Below the pieces are notes generated by a model. That model worked only from the letters and a program-made list of their open reading frames with translations. It did not search any database and was not told the origin of the DNA. Positions 1-9,248 of a stretch of DNA of 64,000 nucleotides are shown piece by piece. Within the stretch, counting starts at the first letter, position 1. The number at the start of each line of letters is the position of its first letter. The position numbers and the translations under genes were made by a program. Source of the stretch: CAYWRZ01 sp964460845 (GTDB taxonomy: Bacteria > Bacteroidota > Bacteroidia > Flavobacteriales_D > UBA2798); NCBI GenBank assembly GCA_964460845.1, contig CAYWRZ010000010.1, positions 48,546 to 112,545 on the forward strand. The letters run 5' to 3'.

Positions 1-16
1 TTAGCCAACAAAAACA

Positions 17-1636
17 ATGCGGTACTTAAATAGCTACATCCTTTGTCTGCTTGCTTTGCTGCTGTGTACCGGGCTTTCGGCTCAGGCACCCGAGGTGAAA
101 TGGGGCAGCGAATCGAGGTTTCAGAAGCGCATCCGTATTTCGGGTATGCTCAGCGACGAGAGCGAAAATTTTTACGTGGTAAAGCAGTCCACTCGCCGTG
201 GCAGCACACTATTTATTATTGAGCGGTATTCGGGGCAAACCGTCAGTTCCGAACAGACAGCCGAGTTTGAGTTGCCATTTATCCAAAACCAGCAGAGCGT
301 GTTTGAAGACATTCTGTTGCTGGGTGGCCGGCTTTGGCTGTTTTGCTCCATTTACCATTCCGAGACCCGTACCCAGCAGGTGTATGGCCTGGCTATTTCG
401 GCCGGGTTGAGCTACGAAGGAGACCCTGTCGAGATAGCGCGGATACCTGCGCCCTCTTCGCGCAAGATGCCGGGTTTTCAGTTGGTCGAATCAGACGATC
501 AGCGTTTGTTGCTCGTGGTGCATTCGGCTCCGTTTGAGCGGTACAACGACGAAAAATTTTCTTACCGCGTATATGATTCGGGCATGAATCTGCGTTGGGC
601 CAAAGAGCTTGAATTTCCTTACAAAGACAAGTATTTCAAAATCTCGAATTACCTGCTCGACCGCCACGGCAACATTTTTATGCTTAGCTCTATTGCGACC
701 GAGCGACGCAAAGGACAGGAAGGCCGTAACAGTGTGCCGAATAATCTTTACGTGCTGCTGGCCTATTATCCGTTCGAGAACAAGCTCAAGGAATTTGAGG
801 TGAACCTGGGCGACAAATGGGTGTCGGCGCTTACTTTCGAAATGGCGCCCAACGGCGATTTGGTGGTGGGCGGATTTTACAGTCACTCGCAGCAATATTC
901 GATTGCCGGTACCTTTTATATGCGTATCGATCCGCAAACACGCGAAGTCAAATCGAAGAATCTAAAGGCGTTTGAGCCTAACTTTATGCGTGAGTTTTTG
1001 CCCGAACGAAAAGTCAAAAAAGGGCTGGAGCTTTCCGATTTTTATTTCGATCATTTTGTGGTGCGCGAAGACGGCAGCGCGCTTTTTGTAGCCGAGCAAT
1101 ATTATATGGTGGTGGTGTATTCTTACAGCGATCCTTTTGGATATGGGCCCTACGGGTATCCCTGGAGCTATTCGCCTTATTATTCTTCTCCGGCTAATTA
1201 CAACTACCAGTATTATTACAACGACCTGATAGTGGTAAGCGTAAACAGCGAAGGGGCTATTGAATGGACCAAAAAAATTCCCAAGCGTCAGATGTCCACC
1301 AACGACGGCGGCTATTATTCCTCTTACGCCCTGGGGCATTATGAGGGAAACGTGTATATCCTTTTTAACGATCATTCCCGAAATACCCCTGAGCAGAGAC
1401 AGGCCGGCGCGCGCATCAGCTCCATGAACAAGCCTTCGAAGGCGGTGGCTACGCTTGTGAGTCTCGATCGGCAGGGGGGCCTGACCTACCGCCCCTTGTT
1501 TTCTTCGCGCGATATAGGCCTTATCCTTCGTCCGAAGCTCAATTATCAGCCTTCGGCCAGTAAACTGGTGATATTCAGTCAGCGGGGTAAGCGGTACAAA
1601 TTCGGCCAGCTCGATTTGTCGGGTCAAAAACCTTAA
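17..1636 (+). CDS. secreted protein of unknown function with Tyr-rich loop
   Basis: A 539-residue protein with a clear signal peptide (hydrophobic residues 7-20, likely cleavage after LSAQA), so it is exported. I do not recognise a named domain. The body is rich in alternating hydrophobic and aromatic beta-strand patterns, with repeated segments of the type 'G.L.V.G.Y' that would suit a beta-propeller, but this is inference. Residues about 364-405 form a striking Tyr/Gly/Pro/Ser-rich low-complexity stretch (YGPYGYPWSYSPYY and following). There is no lipobox and no T9SS C-terminal domain. Only 16 bases precede the ATG, so its upstream context is unknown. The next gene on the same strand starts 45 bp after its stop. 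Confidence 0.75.
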   Translation: MRYLNSYILCLLALLLCTGLSAQAPEVKWGSESRFQKRIRISGMLSDESENFYVVKQSTRRGSTLFIIERYSGQTVSSEQTAEFELPFIQNQQSVFEDILLLGGRLWLFCSIYHSETRTQQVYGLAISAGLSYEGDPVEIARIPAPSSRKMPGFQLVESDDQRLLLVVHSAPFERYNDEKFSYRVYDSGMNLRWAKELEFPYKDKYFKISNYLLDRHGNIFMLSSIATERRKGQEGRNSVPNNLYVLLAYYPFENKLKEFEVNLGDKWVSALTFEMAPNGDLVVGGFYSHSQQYSIAGTFYMRIDPQTREVKSKNLKAFEPNFMREFLPERKVKKGLELSDFYFDHFVVREDGSALFVAEQYYMVVVYSYSDPFGYGPYGYPWSYSPYYSSPANYNYQYYYNDLIVVSVNSEGAIEWTKKIPKRQMSTNDGGYYSSYALGHYEGNVYILFNDHSRNTPEQRQAGARISSMNKPSKAVATLVSLDRQGGLTYRPLFSSRDIGLILRPKLNYQPSASKLVIFSQRGKRYKFGQLDLSGQKP

Positions 1637-1645
1637 CCGAACCGC

Positions 1646-1674
1646 ATTGCAGCCCGGTTTTTAGCCTATATTTG
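1646..1674 (+). promoter_or_regulatory. candidate Bacteroidota promoter before the polyprenyl synthase
   Basis: TATATTTG at 1667-1674 matches the Bacteroidota -7 consensus TAnnTTTG. An ATTG at 1646-1649 could be the -33 element, but the 17-bp spacing is shorter than the usual 19-21. The ATG follows only 7 bp after the -7 box, so a transcript from here would be nearly leaderless. Confidence 0.3.
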
Positions 1675-1681
1675 CCTGCCG

Positions 1682-2656
1682 ATGCAGGGTATAGAAGAAA
1701 TAAAGCAGCCTATTGTAGTGGAAATGGAGCAATTTGAGCTTCATTTCAGGAAGTCGATGAAGAGCAATACCGCTTTGCTCGACAAAATTACCCATTACAT
1801 CATCAAGCGCAAGGGCAAGCAGATGCGCCCTATGTTTGTGTTTCTTTCTTCGCGTGTAGTGGGTGAGGTAACCGAATCTTCGTACGTGGCGGCCTCGCTG
1901 ATTGAGCTGTTGCATACGGCAACTTTGGTACACGACGATGTGGTGGACGATTCGAACGAACGTCGTGGATTTTTCTCGCTCAATGCCCTGTGGAAAAATA
2001 AGATTGCCGTACTTGTAGGCGATTACCTGCTTTCGCGCGGACTTCTGCTGGCGGTTGAGCACGGCGAGCATCGGGTTTTGCAGCTTGTATCGCAGGCCGT
2101 GAGAGAAATGAGCGAGGGGGAGCTGCTTCAAATTGAAAAAGCGCGCAAGCTGAATATTACCGAAGAAATTTATTACGACATCATCCGCCAGAAAACCGCT
2201 TCTTTGGTGGCGGCCTGCTGTGCTTCGGGCGCTTCGGCGGCCGGTGCATCCGACGAGGAGGTGGCGCGCATGAAACAGTTTGGTGAACACGTCGGTATGG
2301 CTTTCCAGCTAAAAGACGATATTTTTGATTACGGCAGCGGTGAAGAAATAGGAAAACCGACCGGGATTGATATTCGTGAGCGCAAAATGACTCTCCCGCT
2401 GATCCATGCCTTGCGGGATGTAGATCGGGCCACCCGGCGGCGCATCGTAAATATCGTCCGCAACGAGAACGAAAATCCCCAAAAAGTACAGGAAGTGATC
2501 GACTTTGTGCTGGCCGGTAATGGCGTACAGTATGCGGCTGCCCGTATGCACGAGTTCAAGCACAAAGCGTTGGAGCTGCTTTACACCTTTCCGGATTCGC
2601 CTGCCCGGCGTTCGCTCGAAGGACTGGTCAATTACACGGTGAACCGTCGTAAATAA
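1682..2656 (+). CDS. polyprenyl diphosphate synthase (trans-isoprenyl, long chain)
   Basis: Condenses isopentenyl diphosphate units onto an allylic primer. The product is probably the octaprenyl/heptaprenyl tail of menaquinone, although chain length cannot be read with confidence. Both Asp-rich metal-binding motifs of the family are present: DDVVDD at residues 85-90 (first Asp-rich motif, followed by the conserved RRG) and DDIFD at 212-216 (second motif, in the context FQLKDDIFDYG). The upstream K-G-K-Q-M-R-P segment near residue 45 is the conserved substrate-binding KxxR region. Length 324 residues is normal for the family. A cytoplasmic or membrane-peripheral enzyme. Confidence 0.93.
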   Translation: MQGIEEIKQPIVVEMEQFELHFRKSMKSNTALLDKITHYIIKRKGKQMRPMFVFLSSRVVGEVTESSYVAASLIELLHTATLVHDDVVDDSNERRGFFSLNALWKNKIAVLVGDYLLSRGLLLAVEHGEHRVLQLVSQAVREMSEGELLQIEKARKLNITEEIYYDIIRQKTASLVAACCASGASAAGASDEEVARMKQFGEHVGMAFQLKDDIFDYGSGEEIGKPTGIDIRERKMTLPLIHALRDVDRATRRRIVNIVRNENENPQKVQEVIDFVLAGNGVQYAAARMHEFKHKALELLYTFPDSPARRSLEGLVNYTVNRRK

Positions 2657-2737
2657 ACGTACATTCGGCCGATCGGAGAGGATAAATACGGTGATCAACG
2701 GATGCGTTTTTCGCTGTGCTGCATTAACTTGCCGGAT

Positions 2738-3376
2738 ATGAAAGCGCCGCTATTTAGAAAACTTGTTATTCTGTGCTTATTTGCGTGCTGTGCGCTGCCG
2801 CTTCGGGCGCAATATCCCTATATGCTTTCTTTTTTCGCTTTGAGTGGGGGGGCGTTGGCCGAGGAGCTTGGTTACGAATACCGCATTTCTTCGTTCAGCC
2901 ATCAGCCTGCGCAACTTCATACCATTACCTCGGTTTGGACGAAAGAACAAGATAAGCTGGAGGTGGGGCTTTCGGTAACGATGGGCAGTGCCGATATGCG
3001 CGAGCACTCCCTTCGTGAGCGGTTCGAGATAGTGACCTACTACCAATCTCTACTTATTCGTCCTGTGGCAAAAGCCTCCGATTTTCTCCGCTTTTCTTTT
3101 CCCACGCATTTGGGCTTCGGTTTTGCCAGCGCACGTGGACCCGGTGTTAGAGCTACTGCTCCTGCTACCTCGTATTTCTTCCTGGCCGATATGGGGGTGA
3201 ATGTGAACGTCCCCCTGTGGCGAACCCTGTCGCTTGGCGTGGGGGCGGGCTACCGTCAAACTTTTGGGGTAAAAATGTACGGAGCTGACAATCGAGGTAT
3301 GAGCGCCCCTTTTTTTTCGTTTTCCATTGCTTGGAAAAAAGGGATGGCTAAATGGCTTGGGTCTTTGGAAGAATAA
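2738..3376 (+). CDS. exported protein of unknown function
   Basis: About 212 residues from the ATG at 2738. An upstream in-frame ATG at 2702 exists, but starting at 2738 gives a proper signal peptide (KAPLFRK, then a hydrophobic core, ending ALPLRAQ). The mature part has repeated amphipathic strands (for example YMLSFFALSGG and the closing FFSFSIAWKKG), like a small outer-membrane beta-barrel or porin-like protein, but no family is recognised. It lies between the polyprenyl synthase and the methionine sulfoxide reductase on the same strand with short gaps, so it may be co-transcribed. Confidence 0.6.
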   Translation: MKAPLFRKLVILCLFACCALPLRAQYPYMLSFFALSGGALAEELGYEYRISSFSHQPAQLHTITSVWTKEQDKLEVGLSVTMGSADMREHSLRERFEIVTYYQSLLIRPVAKASDFLRFSFPTHLGFGFASARGPGVRATAPATSYFFLADMGVNVNVPLWRTLSLGVGAGYRQTFGVKMYGADNRGMSAPFFSFSIAWKKGMAKWLGSLEE

Positions 3377-3408
3377 TTCGATCTTTAGCGCTTTAGAACT
3401 CATTCCGA

Positions 3409-3894
3409 ATGGCCGAAGAGCTTTATGTGGATCGTACCGCTACGCGTGTAGAAAAATACCGTACACTTTTGCCGCAGCTTCGCGCGCTTACCGAAGGCGA
3501 AACCGATAAGACGGCCAACCTCGCCAATGTGATGGCGGCGCTGAAGCAAACGTTCGATTTTTTTTGGGTAGGCGTGTATAGCGTGTGTGATCAGGACTTA
3601 GTGCTGGGGCCTTTTCAGGGGCCGGTGGCCTGTACCCGTATTCGCCGTGGAGCAGGAGTATGCGGCTATGCCTGGGAAAAAGGAGAGACCGTGCTGGTAC
3701 CCGATGTAGAAGCTTTTCCCGGTCATATCGCCTGTAGCAGCCTTTCCCGATCCGAAATAGTAGTACCGGTTTACAATGCGCAACAAGAAATAGTGATGGT
3801 GCTGGATGTGGACAGCGATAAGCTCCACGATTTTGTCGAAACCGACCGGATTTACCTGGAGCAGGTGGCCGCGCTTATTGGCCAATGGTATTGA
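3409..3894 (+). CDS. msrC: free methionine-(R)-sulfoxide reductase, GAF domain
   Basis: Reduces free Met-R-sulfoxide in the cytoplasm and is part of oxidative-damage repair. The 161-residue protein is a single GAF domain with the characteristic segments FFWVGVYSV, LGPFQGPVACTRI, GVCG and HIACSS. The three cysteines fall at 75, 85 and 109. Their 10- and 24-residue spacing equals that of Cys84, Cys94 and Cys118 of the E. coli enzyme, which strongly supports fRMsr over a generic GAF sensor. The stop TGA is followed after one base by the ATG of the Ig-like lipoprotein, so the two are almost certainly co-transcribed. Confidence 0.93.
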   Translation: MAEELYVDRTATRVEKYRTLLPQLRALTEGETDKTANLANVMAALKQTFDFFWVGVYSVCDQDLVLGPFQGPVACTRIRRGAGVCGYAWEKGETVLVPDVEAFPGHIACSSLSRSEIVVPVYNAQQEIVMVLDVDSDKLHDFVETDRIYLEQVAALIGQWY

Positions 3895-3895
3895 G

Positions 3896-5533
3896 ATGCA
3901 ACAGGTAATCCGTATAGCTTTTTTGGCTTTTCTGCTGGTATGGCAGGGCTGCGCGCAAATGGTGGCGCCCACCGGAGGAGAAAAAGACCTCCTCCCGCCG
4001 CGTTTCGACACCCTGCGTACATTTCCCTCCAACCGTAGCGTAAATTTTACCGGCAATCGTATTCTTTTTGTATTTGATGAATATGTGCGGGTCAACAATC
4101 CTTCGCAGCAAATTCTTATTTCGCCCGCTATCGACCCCAAGCCCACATTTGTCGCCAAAGGAAAAGAGCTTCGCATGGAATGGACGGGTACGCTCAAAGC
4201 CAATACTACCTATACCATCAGCTTTGGTAATTCGGTAGTCGATTTGGCCGAAGGCAATGTAGCCGGCGATTTGCAATACGTATTTTCTACCGGCTCTGAG
4301 CTCGATTCGGGACAGATCCGTGGCAGGATACGCGATGCGTATAGCTTAGCTCCTCAAAAAGGCGTGTGGGTAATGCTTTATCCCGCCGACCAGGACTCGG
4401 TGCTTCTTGCCCGAAAACCCGAATATATTGCGGTAACCGATGAAAAAGGGAATTATCGCATCAGCCATATTCGAGAAGGCAGCTATACGTTGGTGGCCTT
4501 GCGCGACGGCAACGGCAATTATCTGTTTGACCAACCCTCGGAAGAAGCCGCTTTTTGGGACGAACCCATTACCGTCGAGGGTGGTCCTGCTGCTGCCTCT
4601 TCTTATGCGCTCTATCTTTTTAAAGAAGATCGTGAGAAGCAATATGTCAAAAAATCGCAGTTTGATTTACCGGGGCGACTCATGCTGGTCATGAACCGGC
4701 CGATTGAAACGCCGCAGGTATCCTGGAATCCTTCGTTGGGCTTTACCGATACCTCGGGGCATGAAAAACCTTTTTACGAAGAAATTTCGGAAGGGAAAGA
4801 CACCCTGTACTATTGGATTCAGCCTTCGGGGCCGGGCGAGGCTTACGTAGCTGTGGCAGATACCGCCAACCGTTATACCGATACCGTGCGGGTGTATTGG
4901 GATGCGCGTAAAGCCGAAAAGCAGGAAAAACAAGCGCTGAAAATCAACCACAATGTGCGTTCCGATTTTGGGCTTACCCAAAAGTTGCTCTTGCGTTTCG
5001 ATAATCCGCTGCTGCATACCGACACCAGCCGAATCCGTTTTTACCGCGATTCGCTGCCGCTTACGGTTGCATGGGCCGAAAAAAACAGCCTTAGTTTGGC
5101 ACTGGAATACGATTTCCTCGAATATCCGCGTGTGGGGTATATGCTGCACATTGAACCGGGCGCCTTCACCGATATTTACGGGCAGAAAAACGACACGTTG
5201 CGGCTTGCTTTTATGTCGCGCAAAGAAGAATATTACGGGGTGCTGAAATTTGCGGTCAAAGACGCATCGGATCGTCCTTATTTTCTTCAGTTGCTCGATG
5301 CGCAGGGACGTATGCTGCGTGAGCTGCGCGGTGCGGGTACTGCTTCCTGGACCTTGACGCACATGGATCCCGGCAATTATAAGCTGAGGTTAGTGTACGA
5401 CGAAAACGGCAACGGACGCTGGGATACGGGCGATTTTCGCGAGCGCAGGCAGCCTGAAAAAGTACTGTATTTCGACGAGCCGATTACGATCCGATCCAAC
5501 TGGGATGTGGAGTTGGAATGGCATATAGAATAA
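3896..5533 (+). CDS. Ig-like domain lipoprotein (SbsA/Ig_5 type)
   Basis: A 545-residue predicted lipoprotein. The reading frame is open further upstream, but the ATG at 3896 gives a lipoprotein signal peptide with lipobox LVWQGC and sits immediately after the previous stop. It is followed by APTGGEKD..PP, a hallmark opening of a family found across Bacteroidota, then an N-terminal bacterial Ig-like (Ig_5) domain at roughly residues 30-130 (RNRILFVFDEYV region, TYTISFGNSVVD). A carboxypeptidase-regulatory-like repeat follows (GSYTLVALRDGNGNYLFD), and near the C-terminus a similar YKLRLVYDENGNGRWD motif. The molecular role is not established. It is probably a cell-surface or periplasmic scaffold. 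Convergent with dnaG. Confidence 0.8.
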   Translation: MQQVIRIAFLAFLLVWQGCAQMVAPTGGEKDLLPPRFDTLRTFPSNRSVNFTGNRILFVFDEYVRVNNPSQQILISPAIDPKPTFVAKGKELRMEWTGTLKANTTYTISFGNSVVDLAEGNVAGDLQYVFSTGSELDSGQIRGRIRDAYSLAPQKGVWVMLYPADQDSVLLARKPEYIAVTDEKGNYRISHIREGSYTLVALRDGNGNYLFDQPSEEAAFWDEPITVEGGPAAASSYALYLFKEDREKQYVKKSQFDLPGRLMLVMNRPIETPQVSWNPSLGFTDTSGHEKPFYEEISEGKDTLYYWIQPSGPGEAYVAVADTANRYTDTVRVYWDARKAEKQEKQALKINHNVRSDFGLTQKLLLRFDNPLLHTDTSRIRFYRDSLPLTVAWAEKNSLSLALEYDFLEYPRVGYMLHIEPGAFTDIYGQKNDTLRLAFMSRKEEYYGVLKFAVKDASDRPYFLQLLDAQGRMLRELRGAGTASWTLTHMDPGNYKLRLVYDENGNGRWDTGDFRERRQPEKVLYFDEPITIRSNWDVELEWHIE

Positions 5534-5542
5534 ACAGACGGG

Positions 5543-7489
5543 TTATTTTATGATAATCCTTCCCAGCTCGGCCGAGAGCAGCATTTTCACTTCCAGCCAT
5601 ATCAACTGCTCTTCGAGCAGGGCGTTCAGCCTTTCTTCGCTGAGCGAATCTTTTTTTAATTCGTCCTGGATACGGTATATAAGCTGCATCACTTTTTTCA
5701 GCTTGTAAGAATACACCGCATTGCGCACTAACTGGCTTATCTTTTGTTCTTCGGTAGTGGTAAAAATCAGGTGTTTTTCGCGCCAGTGCGGACTCAGCGT
5801 GTAAGGCGAAACCACCATATCGACTGCGGTTTTGGCACTGCCGTCGGCTTTTCCCAAAAAATGTGCCTGCATCAGGATCAGATCCTCGTCGAGCGCCAGG
5901 GCGTATTCTTCCAGAATGGCAGAAAACTCGGGGTTTTCCAGTTTCAGATCGTCGCTATGGAGCTGGTGAAGGATAAATTCGGCTACCGTAGTGTGCAGCG
6001 CTTCTTTCTTTCCCTCCTCATTTTCGATTTCGAACTGTAGTTCCCTATCTGCGTAGTTAAGCAAGATTCGAATCAGATCGCGTTCCTGCGGCAGCAGCTC
6101 GTTTTCAACTTCTAAGGATAGCTCGGGCGTTTGCGTAGCTGCTGTTTCGGGCGAATAGGGCAGGTCGGCACCGGCTTTTTTCGCCGATTTTTCGCGGCGT
6201 ATTTTATTCAGCTCCTGAATCAGCGTTTGCTCTGCCATTTCGAAGAGCTTGCTGCATTCTTTTATATACACCGAGCGCGTAATCGGGTCGGGAATAAGCG
6301 CGATCGAAGTGACTAAATCGCGTATCAGCGAGGCTTTTTTTACCGGGTCGTGCTGTGCTTCTTTGAGCAGAATCCCGGTTTTGAAAAGAATAAAATCGCG
6401 TGTATTTTCTTCGATAAAACGGAAAAGCTCTTCGGTCGAAACGCGGCGTGCAAAAGAGTCGGGGTCTTCTCCGTCGGGGAAAAGCAGCACCTTTACGTTC
6501 ATGCCCTCTTCGAGGATCATATCGATGCCTCGGAAAGATGCTTTTATACCAGCCGTGTCGCCGTCGTACAGAATTGTGATCTGTTTTGTATAACGCTTGA
6601 TAAGCCGTATTTGCTCGGTAGTCAGCGAAGTGCCGCTGGAGGCCACCACATTTTCTATTCCGGCCTGAAACAGCGAAACCACATCGGTATAACCTTCTAC
6701 GAGAAAGCAATTATCCTGTGCGATGATTGCTTTTTTGGCGAAATAAATCCCGTAGAGAATATTGCTTTTGATGTAGATTTCGGTCTCCGGACTGTTGAGG
6801 TACTTGGGTTCTTTTTTGTCCGTTTTCAGCGTGCGTGCGCCGAAAGCGATCACTTTTCCGGTTACGTTGTGGATGGGGAAAACCACTCTTCCGCGGAAGA
6901 AATCGAACCAGCGCTCGTCCCGTTGTTTGAGGAGCCCGGTTTTTTCAAAAAGTTCGAGCTGATAGCCTTGCTGCTGTGCAGCCTTTAGCAGGTCGTCGCT
7001 TTTTTCGACGGCGTAACCCAGTTGGAATTTTTTGACCGTATCGAGCGAAAAGCCCCGTTCGCGGAAATAGGAGAGTCCTACGGCTTTTCCTTCTTCGGTG
7101 TCGAACAGGTTTTGTGTAAAATGCCGTTGTGCAAAAGTCGATACGGCAAACAGGCTTTCGCGAGCGTTTTCGCGTTGGGTCTCTTCGGGCGTACGTTCTT
7201 CTTCCTCGACGTGAATTTGGTACTTGGCGGCCAGGTAACGCAGGGCTTCGGGATAGGAGAAATGCTCGTGTTCCATCACGAAGTTGACCGAGTTGCCGGC
7301 GGCGCCGCAACCGAAGCATTTGTAGATTCCCTTGGTCGGAGAGACCGTAAAAGAAGGAGTTTTTTCGTTGTGGAAGGGGCAGTTGCCGAGGTAGTTAGCC
7401 CCTCTTTTTTTGAGTGAAATAAAATCGCCGATCACCTCCTCTATGCGGGCGGTTTCAATAATTTGCGATATGGTTTCCTTCGGGATCAA
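5543..7489 (-). CDS. dnaG: DNA primase
   Basis: Synthesises RNA primers at the replication fork. 648 residues. The N-terminal CHC2 zinc ribbon is intact (Cys37, His40, Cys58, Cys61). The RNAP-like core follows, and the TOPRIM domain carries EGYTDV (catalytic Glu) and YDGDTAG (DxD). The C-terminal third is the helicase-binding region. The start codon is TTG: its first residues (IPKETI..IIETARIEEVIGDF) align with the usual Bacteroidota DnaG N-terminus, and no in-frame ATG lies between it and the zinc ribbon. The TTG overlaps the stop of the upstream MORN lipoprotein by four bases (TTGA), implying translational coupling, which may keep primase at low level. Confidence 0.96.
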   Translation of the reverse strand: MIPKETISQIIETARIEEVIGDFISLKKRGANYLGNCPFHNEKTPSFTVSPTKGIYKCFGCGAAGNSVNFVMEHEHFSYPEALRYLAAKYQIHVEEEERTPEETQRENARESLFAVSTFAQRHFTQNLFDTEEGKAVGLSYFRERGFSLDTVKKFQLGYAVEKSDDLLKAAQQQGYQLELFEKTGLLKQRDERWFDFFRGRVVFPIHNVTGKVIAFGARTLKTDKKEPKYLNSPETEIYIKSNILYGIYFAKKAIIAQDNCFLVEGYTDVVSLFQAGIENVVASSGTSLTTEQIRLIKRYTKQITILYDGDTAGIKASFRGIDMILEEGMNVKVLLFPDGEDPDSFARRVSTEELFRFIEENTRDFILFKTGILLKEAQHDPVKKASLIRDLVTSIALIPDPITRSVYIKECSKLFEMAEQTLIQELNKIRREKSAKKAGADLPYSPETAATQTPELSLEVENELLPQERDLIRILLNYADRELQFEIENEEGKKEALHTTVAEFILHQLHSDDLKLENPEFSAILEEYALALDEDLILMQAHFLGKADGSAKTAVDMVVSPYTLSPHWREKHLIFTTTEEQKISQLVRNAVYSYKLKKVMQLIYRIQDELKKDSLSEERLNALLEEQLIWLEVKMLLSAELGRIIIK

Positions 7490-7926
7490 TCCTTCGGACT
7501 GTAGTTTTCTTCTTTGATCAGATTGCCTTCTTCGTCATAAAAACGCCAAATTCCGCTGCGTACATCATTGGTATAATAGCCTATGTAGCGAGCCTGCCCG
7601 TTGGGGTAAAAAGAGGTGGTTCGCCCGTCTTTGACGCCCATCGAATAGGTGTCTTCGCTCCATTTTATGCCCGAGTCGTACCAGCTTGTCCACAAGCCCT
7701 GACGTTTGCTATCGCGTATTTCGCCTTTCATTTTGAGCCTGCCGTTGGGATAATAGAGTTCGTTTTCGCCGTCTTTCATGCTGGCGTTGGGGTTCGGGGC
7801 GATGGCCTGTGGCGCTTGTGGCGCAGGGGTTTCCGGCTGTGTGGCTGTGCCTGTTTCGGAGGGAGATTGGCAGGATACGGTACTGATAAGCGTACCAAGC
7901 AGTAGCGTAAAAAGGAAGTTTTTCAT
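7486..7926 (-). CDS. MORN-repeat variant lipoprotein (YwqK-like)
   Basis: About 146 residues from the ATG at 7926, chosen because it begins a lipoprotein signal (KNFLFTLLLG..STVSC). A further in-frame ATG lies at 7944. After a Pro/Ala/Thr-rich linker come MORN-variant repeats of the form 'G...YYPNGRLKMKGE', 'G.W.SWYDSGIKW', 'FYPNGQARY.GYY' and 'SGIWRFYDEEGNL', the pattern annotated as YwqK-family. The repeats probably mediate surface or protein contacts; no enzymatic role is visible. The stop overlaps the TTG start of dnaG by four bases, so the two are translationally linked although functionally unrelated as far as known. Confidence 0.8.
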   Translation of the reverse strand: MKNFLFTLLLGTLISTVSCQSPSETGTATQPETPAPQAPQAIAPNPNASMKDGENELYYPNGRLKMKGEIRDSKRQGLWTSWYDSGIKWSEDTYSMGVKDGRTTSFYPNGQARYIGYYTNDVRSGIWRFYDEEGNLIKEENYSPKD

Positions 7927-8009
7927 CTGAAAGGGCTTAGTCATTACAAAAATAGCCTTTATCGTTGTTCTTTCAAGTCTGGTGCAAAACTCAGTGCTTC
8001 TGTATCCTA

Positions 8010-8043
8010 AAAATACCAAGACCCGCCTTTGGAGCGGGTCTTG
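8010..8043 (-). terminator. intrinsic terminator of hmgA-hppD
   Basis: A perfect 10-bp stem (8017-8026 with 8034-8043, GACCCGC core) with a 7-base loop. On the minus strand it is followed by a T-rich tail (TATTTTTA). It lies 19 bases past the hppD stop. Confidence 0.85.
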
Positions 8044-8061
8044 AATGAGGAAAAACGGTTT

Positions 8062-9201
8062 TTAGAGCGTGCCCCGCAGCTCCTGCTCGCGCTCGATAGC
8101 TTCGAACAGGGCTTTGAAGTTACCTTTTCCGAACGATTTGGCGCCTTTGCGCTGGATAATTTCGAAAAAGAGTGTGGGTCTGTCTTGTATGGGTTTGCTG
8201 AAAAGCTGGAGCAGGTACCCTTCGTCGTCGCGGTCGATAAGAATACCAAGCTCTTTGAGCGGTTCCAGGTCTTCGTCGATTTCACCTACACGGTCAAGGA
8301 TACCTTCGTAGTAAGTCGAGGGCACGAACAGGAATTCTACCCCACGGCTGCGCAGGTCTTTTACGGTTTCGATGATGTTGTCGGTCGCTACGGCAATGTG
8401 CTGAATACCCGGGCCTCCGTAGAAATCGAGGTATTCTTCGATCTGTGATTTTTTCTTTCCTTCGGCGGGCTCGTTAATGGGAAATTTGATGCGACCGTTG
8501 CCGTTGCTCATCACCTTACTCATCAGCGCTGTGTAGTCGGTAGAAATGTCTTTGTCGTCGAAAGAGATAAGCTGGGCAAATCCCATTACTTTGGCGTAAA
8601 ACTCTATCCATTGGTTCATTTCACCCCAGCCTACGTTGCCCACCATGTGGTCGATGTATTTCAGACCCGTGGGTTTGGGGTTGTATTCGCTTTTCCAGGC
8701 TTTGAAGCCGGGCAGGAACAAGCCATTGTAGTTTTTACGTTCGATAAAAATATGCACGGTATCGCCGTAGGTATGGATACCTGAGCGTACCACTTCTCCG
8801 TCCTTGTCTTTTTCCACTACCGGCTCAAGAAATGATTTTGCGCCGCGTTTAGTGGTTTCTTCCCAGGCTTTGCGGGCATCGTCCACCCAAAGAGCCACTA
8901 CTTTAATTCCGTCGCCGTGGGCACGAAGGTGTTCGTTGATAGGGCTTTCGGGATTCAGGGGTGTGGTCAGCACCAAACGGATTTTGTCTTGTTGCAGCAC
9001 GTAAGAGGTGCGGTCTTTCACACCGGTTTCGAGTCCGGCATACGCGAGCGACTGGAATCCGAAGGCGGTTTTGTAATAATGGGCGGCCTGTTTGGCGTTG
9101 CCTACATAAAGCTCCACGTAATCGGTACCGAGAAGTGGCAGAAAATCTTCGGCCTCGGGTACTACTTTTTCGAGCTGGAGGGAGGTGTTATCTTTAGTCA
9201 T
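8062..9201 (-). CDS. hppD: 4-hydroxyphenylpyruvate dioxygenase
   Basis: Converts 4-hydroxyphenylpyruvate to homogentisate, the second step of tyrosine degradation. It is a non-haem Fe(II) enzyme of the vicinal oxygen chelate fold. The three iron ligands are all present: His185 (YIDHMVGNV), His268 (GIQHIAVATDN) and Glu347 (TLFFEIIQR). The C-terminal helix FGKGNFKALFEAIE that gates the active site is intact. At 379 residues the length is typical. It lies 47 bp downstream of hmgA on the same strand and is followed by a strong terminator, so the two form a catabolic operon whose products act consecutively. Confidence 0.96.
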   Translation of the reverse strand: MTKDNTSLQLEKVVPEAEDFLPLLGTDYVELYVGNAKQAAHYYKTAFGFQSLAYAGLETGVKDRTSYVLQQDKIRLVLTTPLNPESPINEHLRAHGDGIKVVALWVDDARKAWEETTKRGAKSFLEPVVEKDKDGEVVRSGIHTYGDTVHIFIERKNYNGLFLPGFKAWKSEYNPKPTGLKYIDHMVGNVGWGEMNQWIEFYAKVMGFAQLISFDDKDISTDYTALMSKVMSNGNGRIKFPINEPAEGKKKSQIEEYLDFYGGPGIQHIAVATDNIIETVKDLRSRGVEFLFVPSTYYEGILDRVGEIDEDLEPLKELGILIDRDDEGYLLQLFSKPIQDRPTLFFEIIQRKGAKSFGKGNFKALFEAIEREQELRGTL

Positions 9202-9248
9202 GGGCTGTGTTCTTTTTTTGAGGTTCTAAAAAATGAGTTGTCTGGGTT

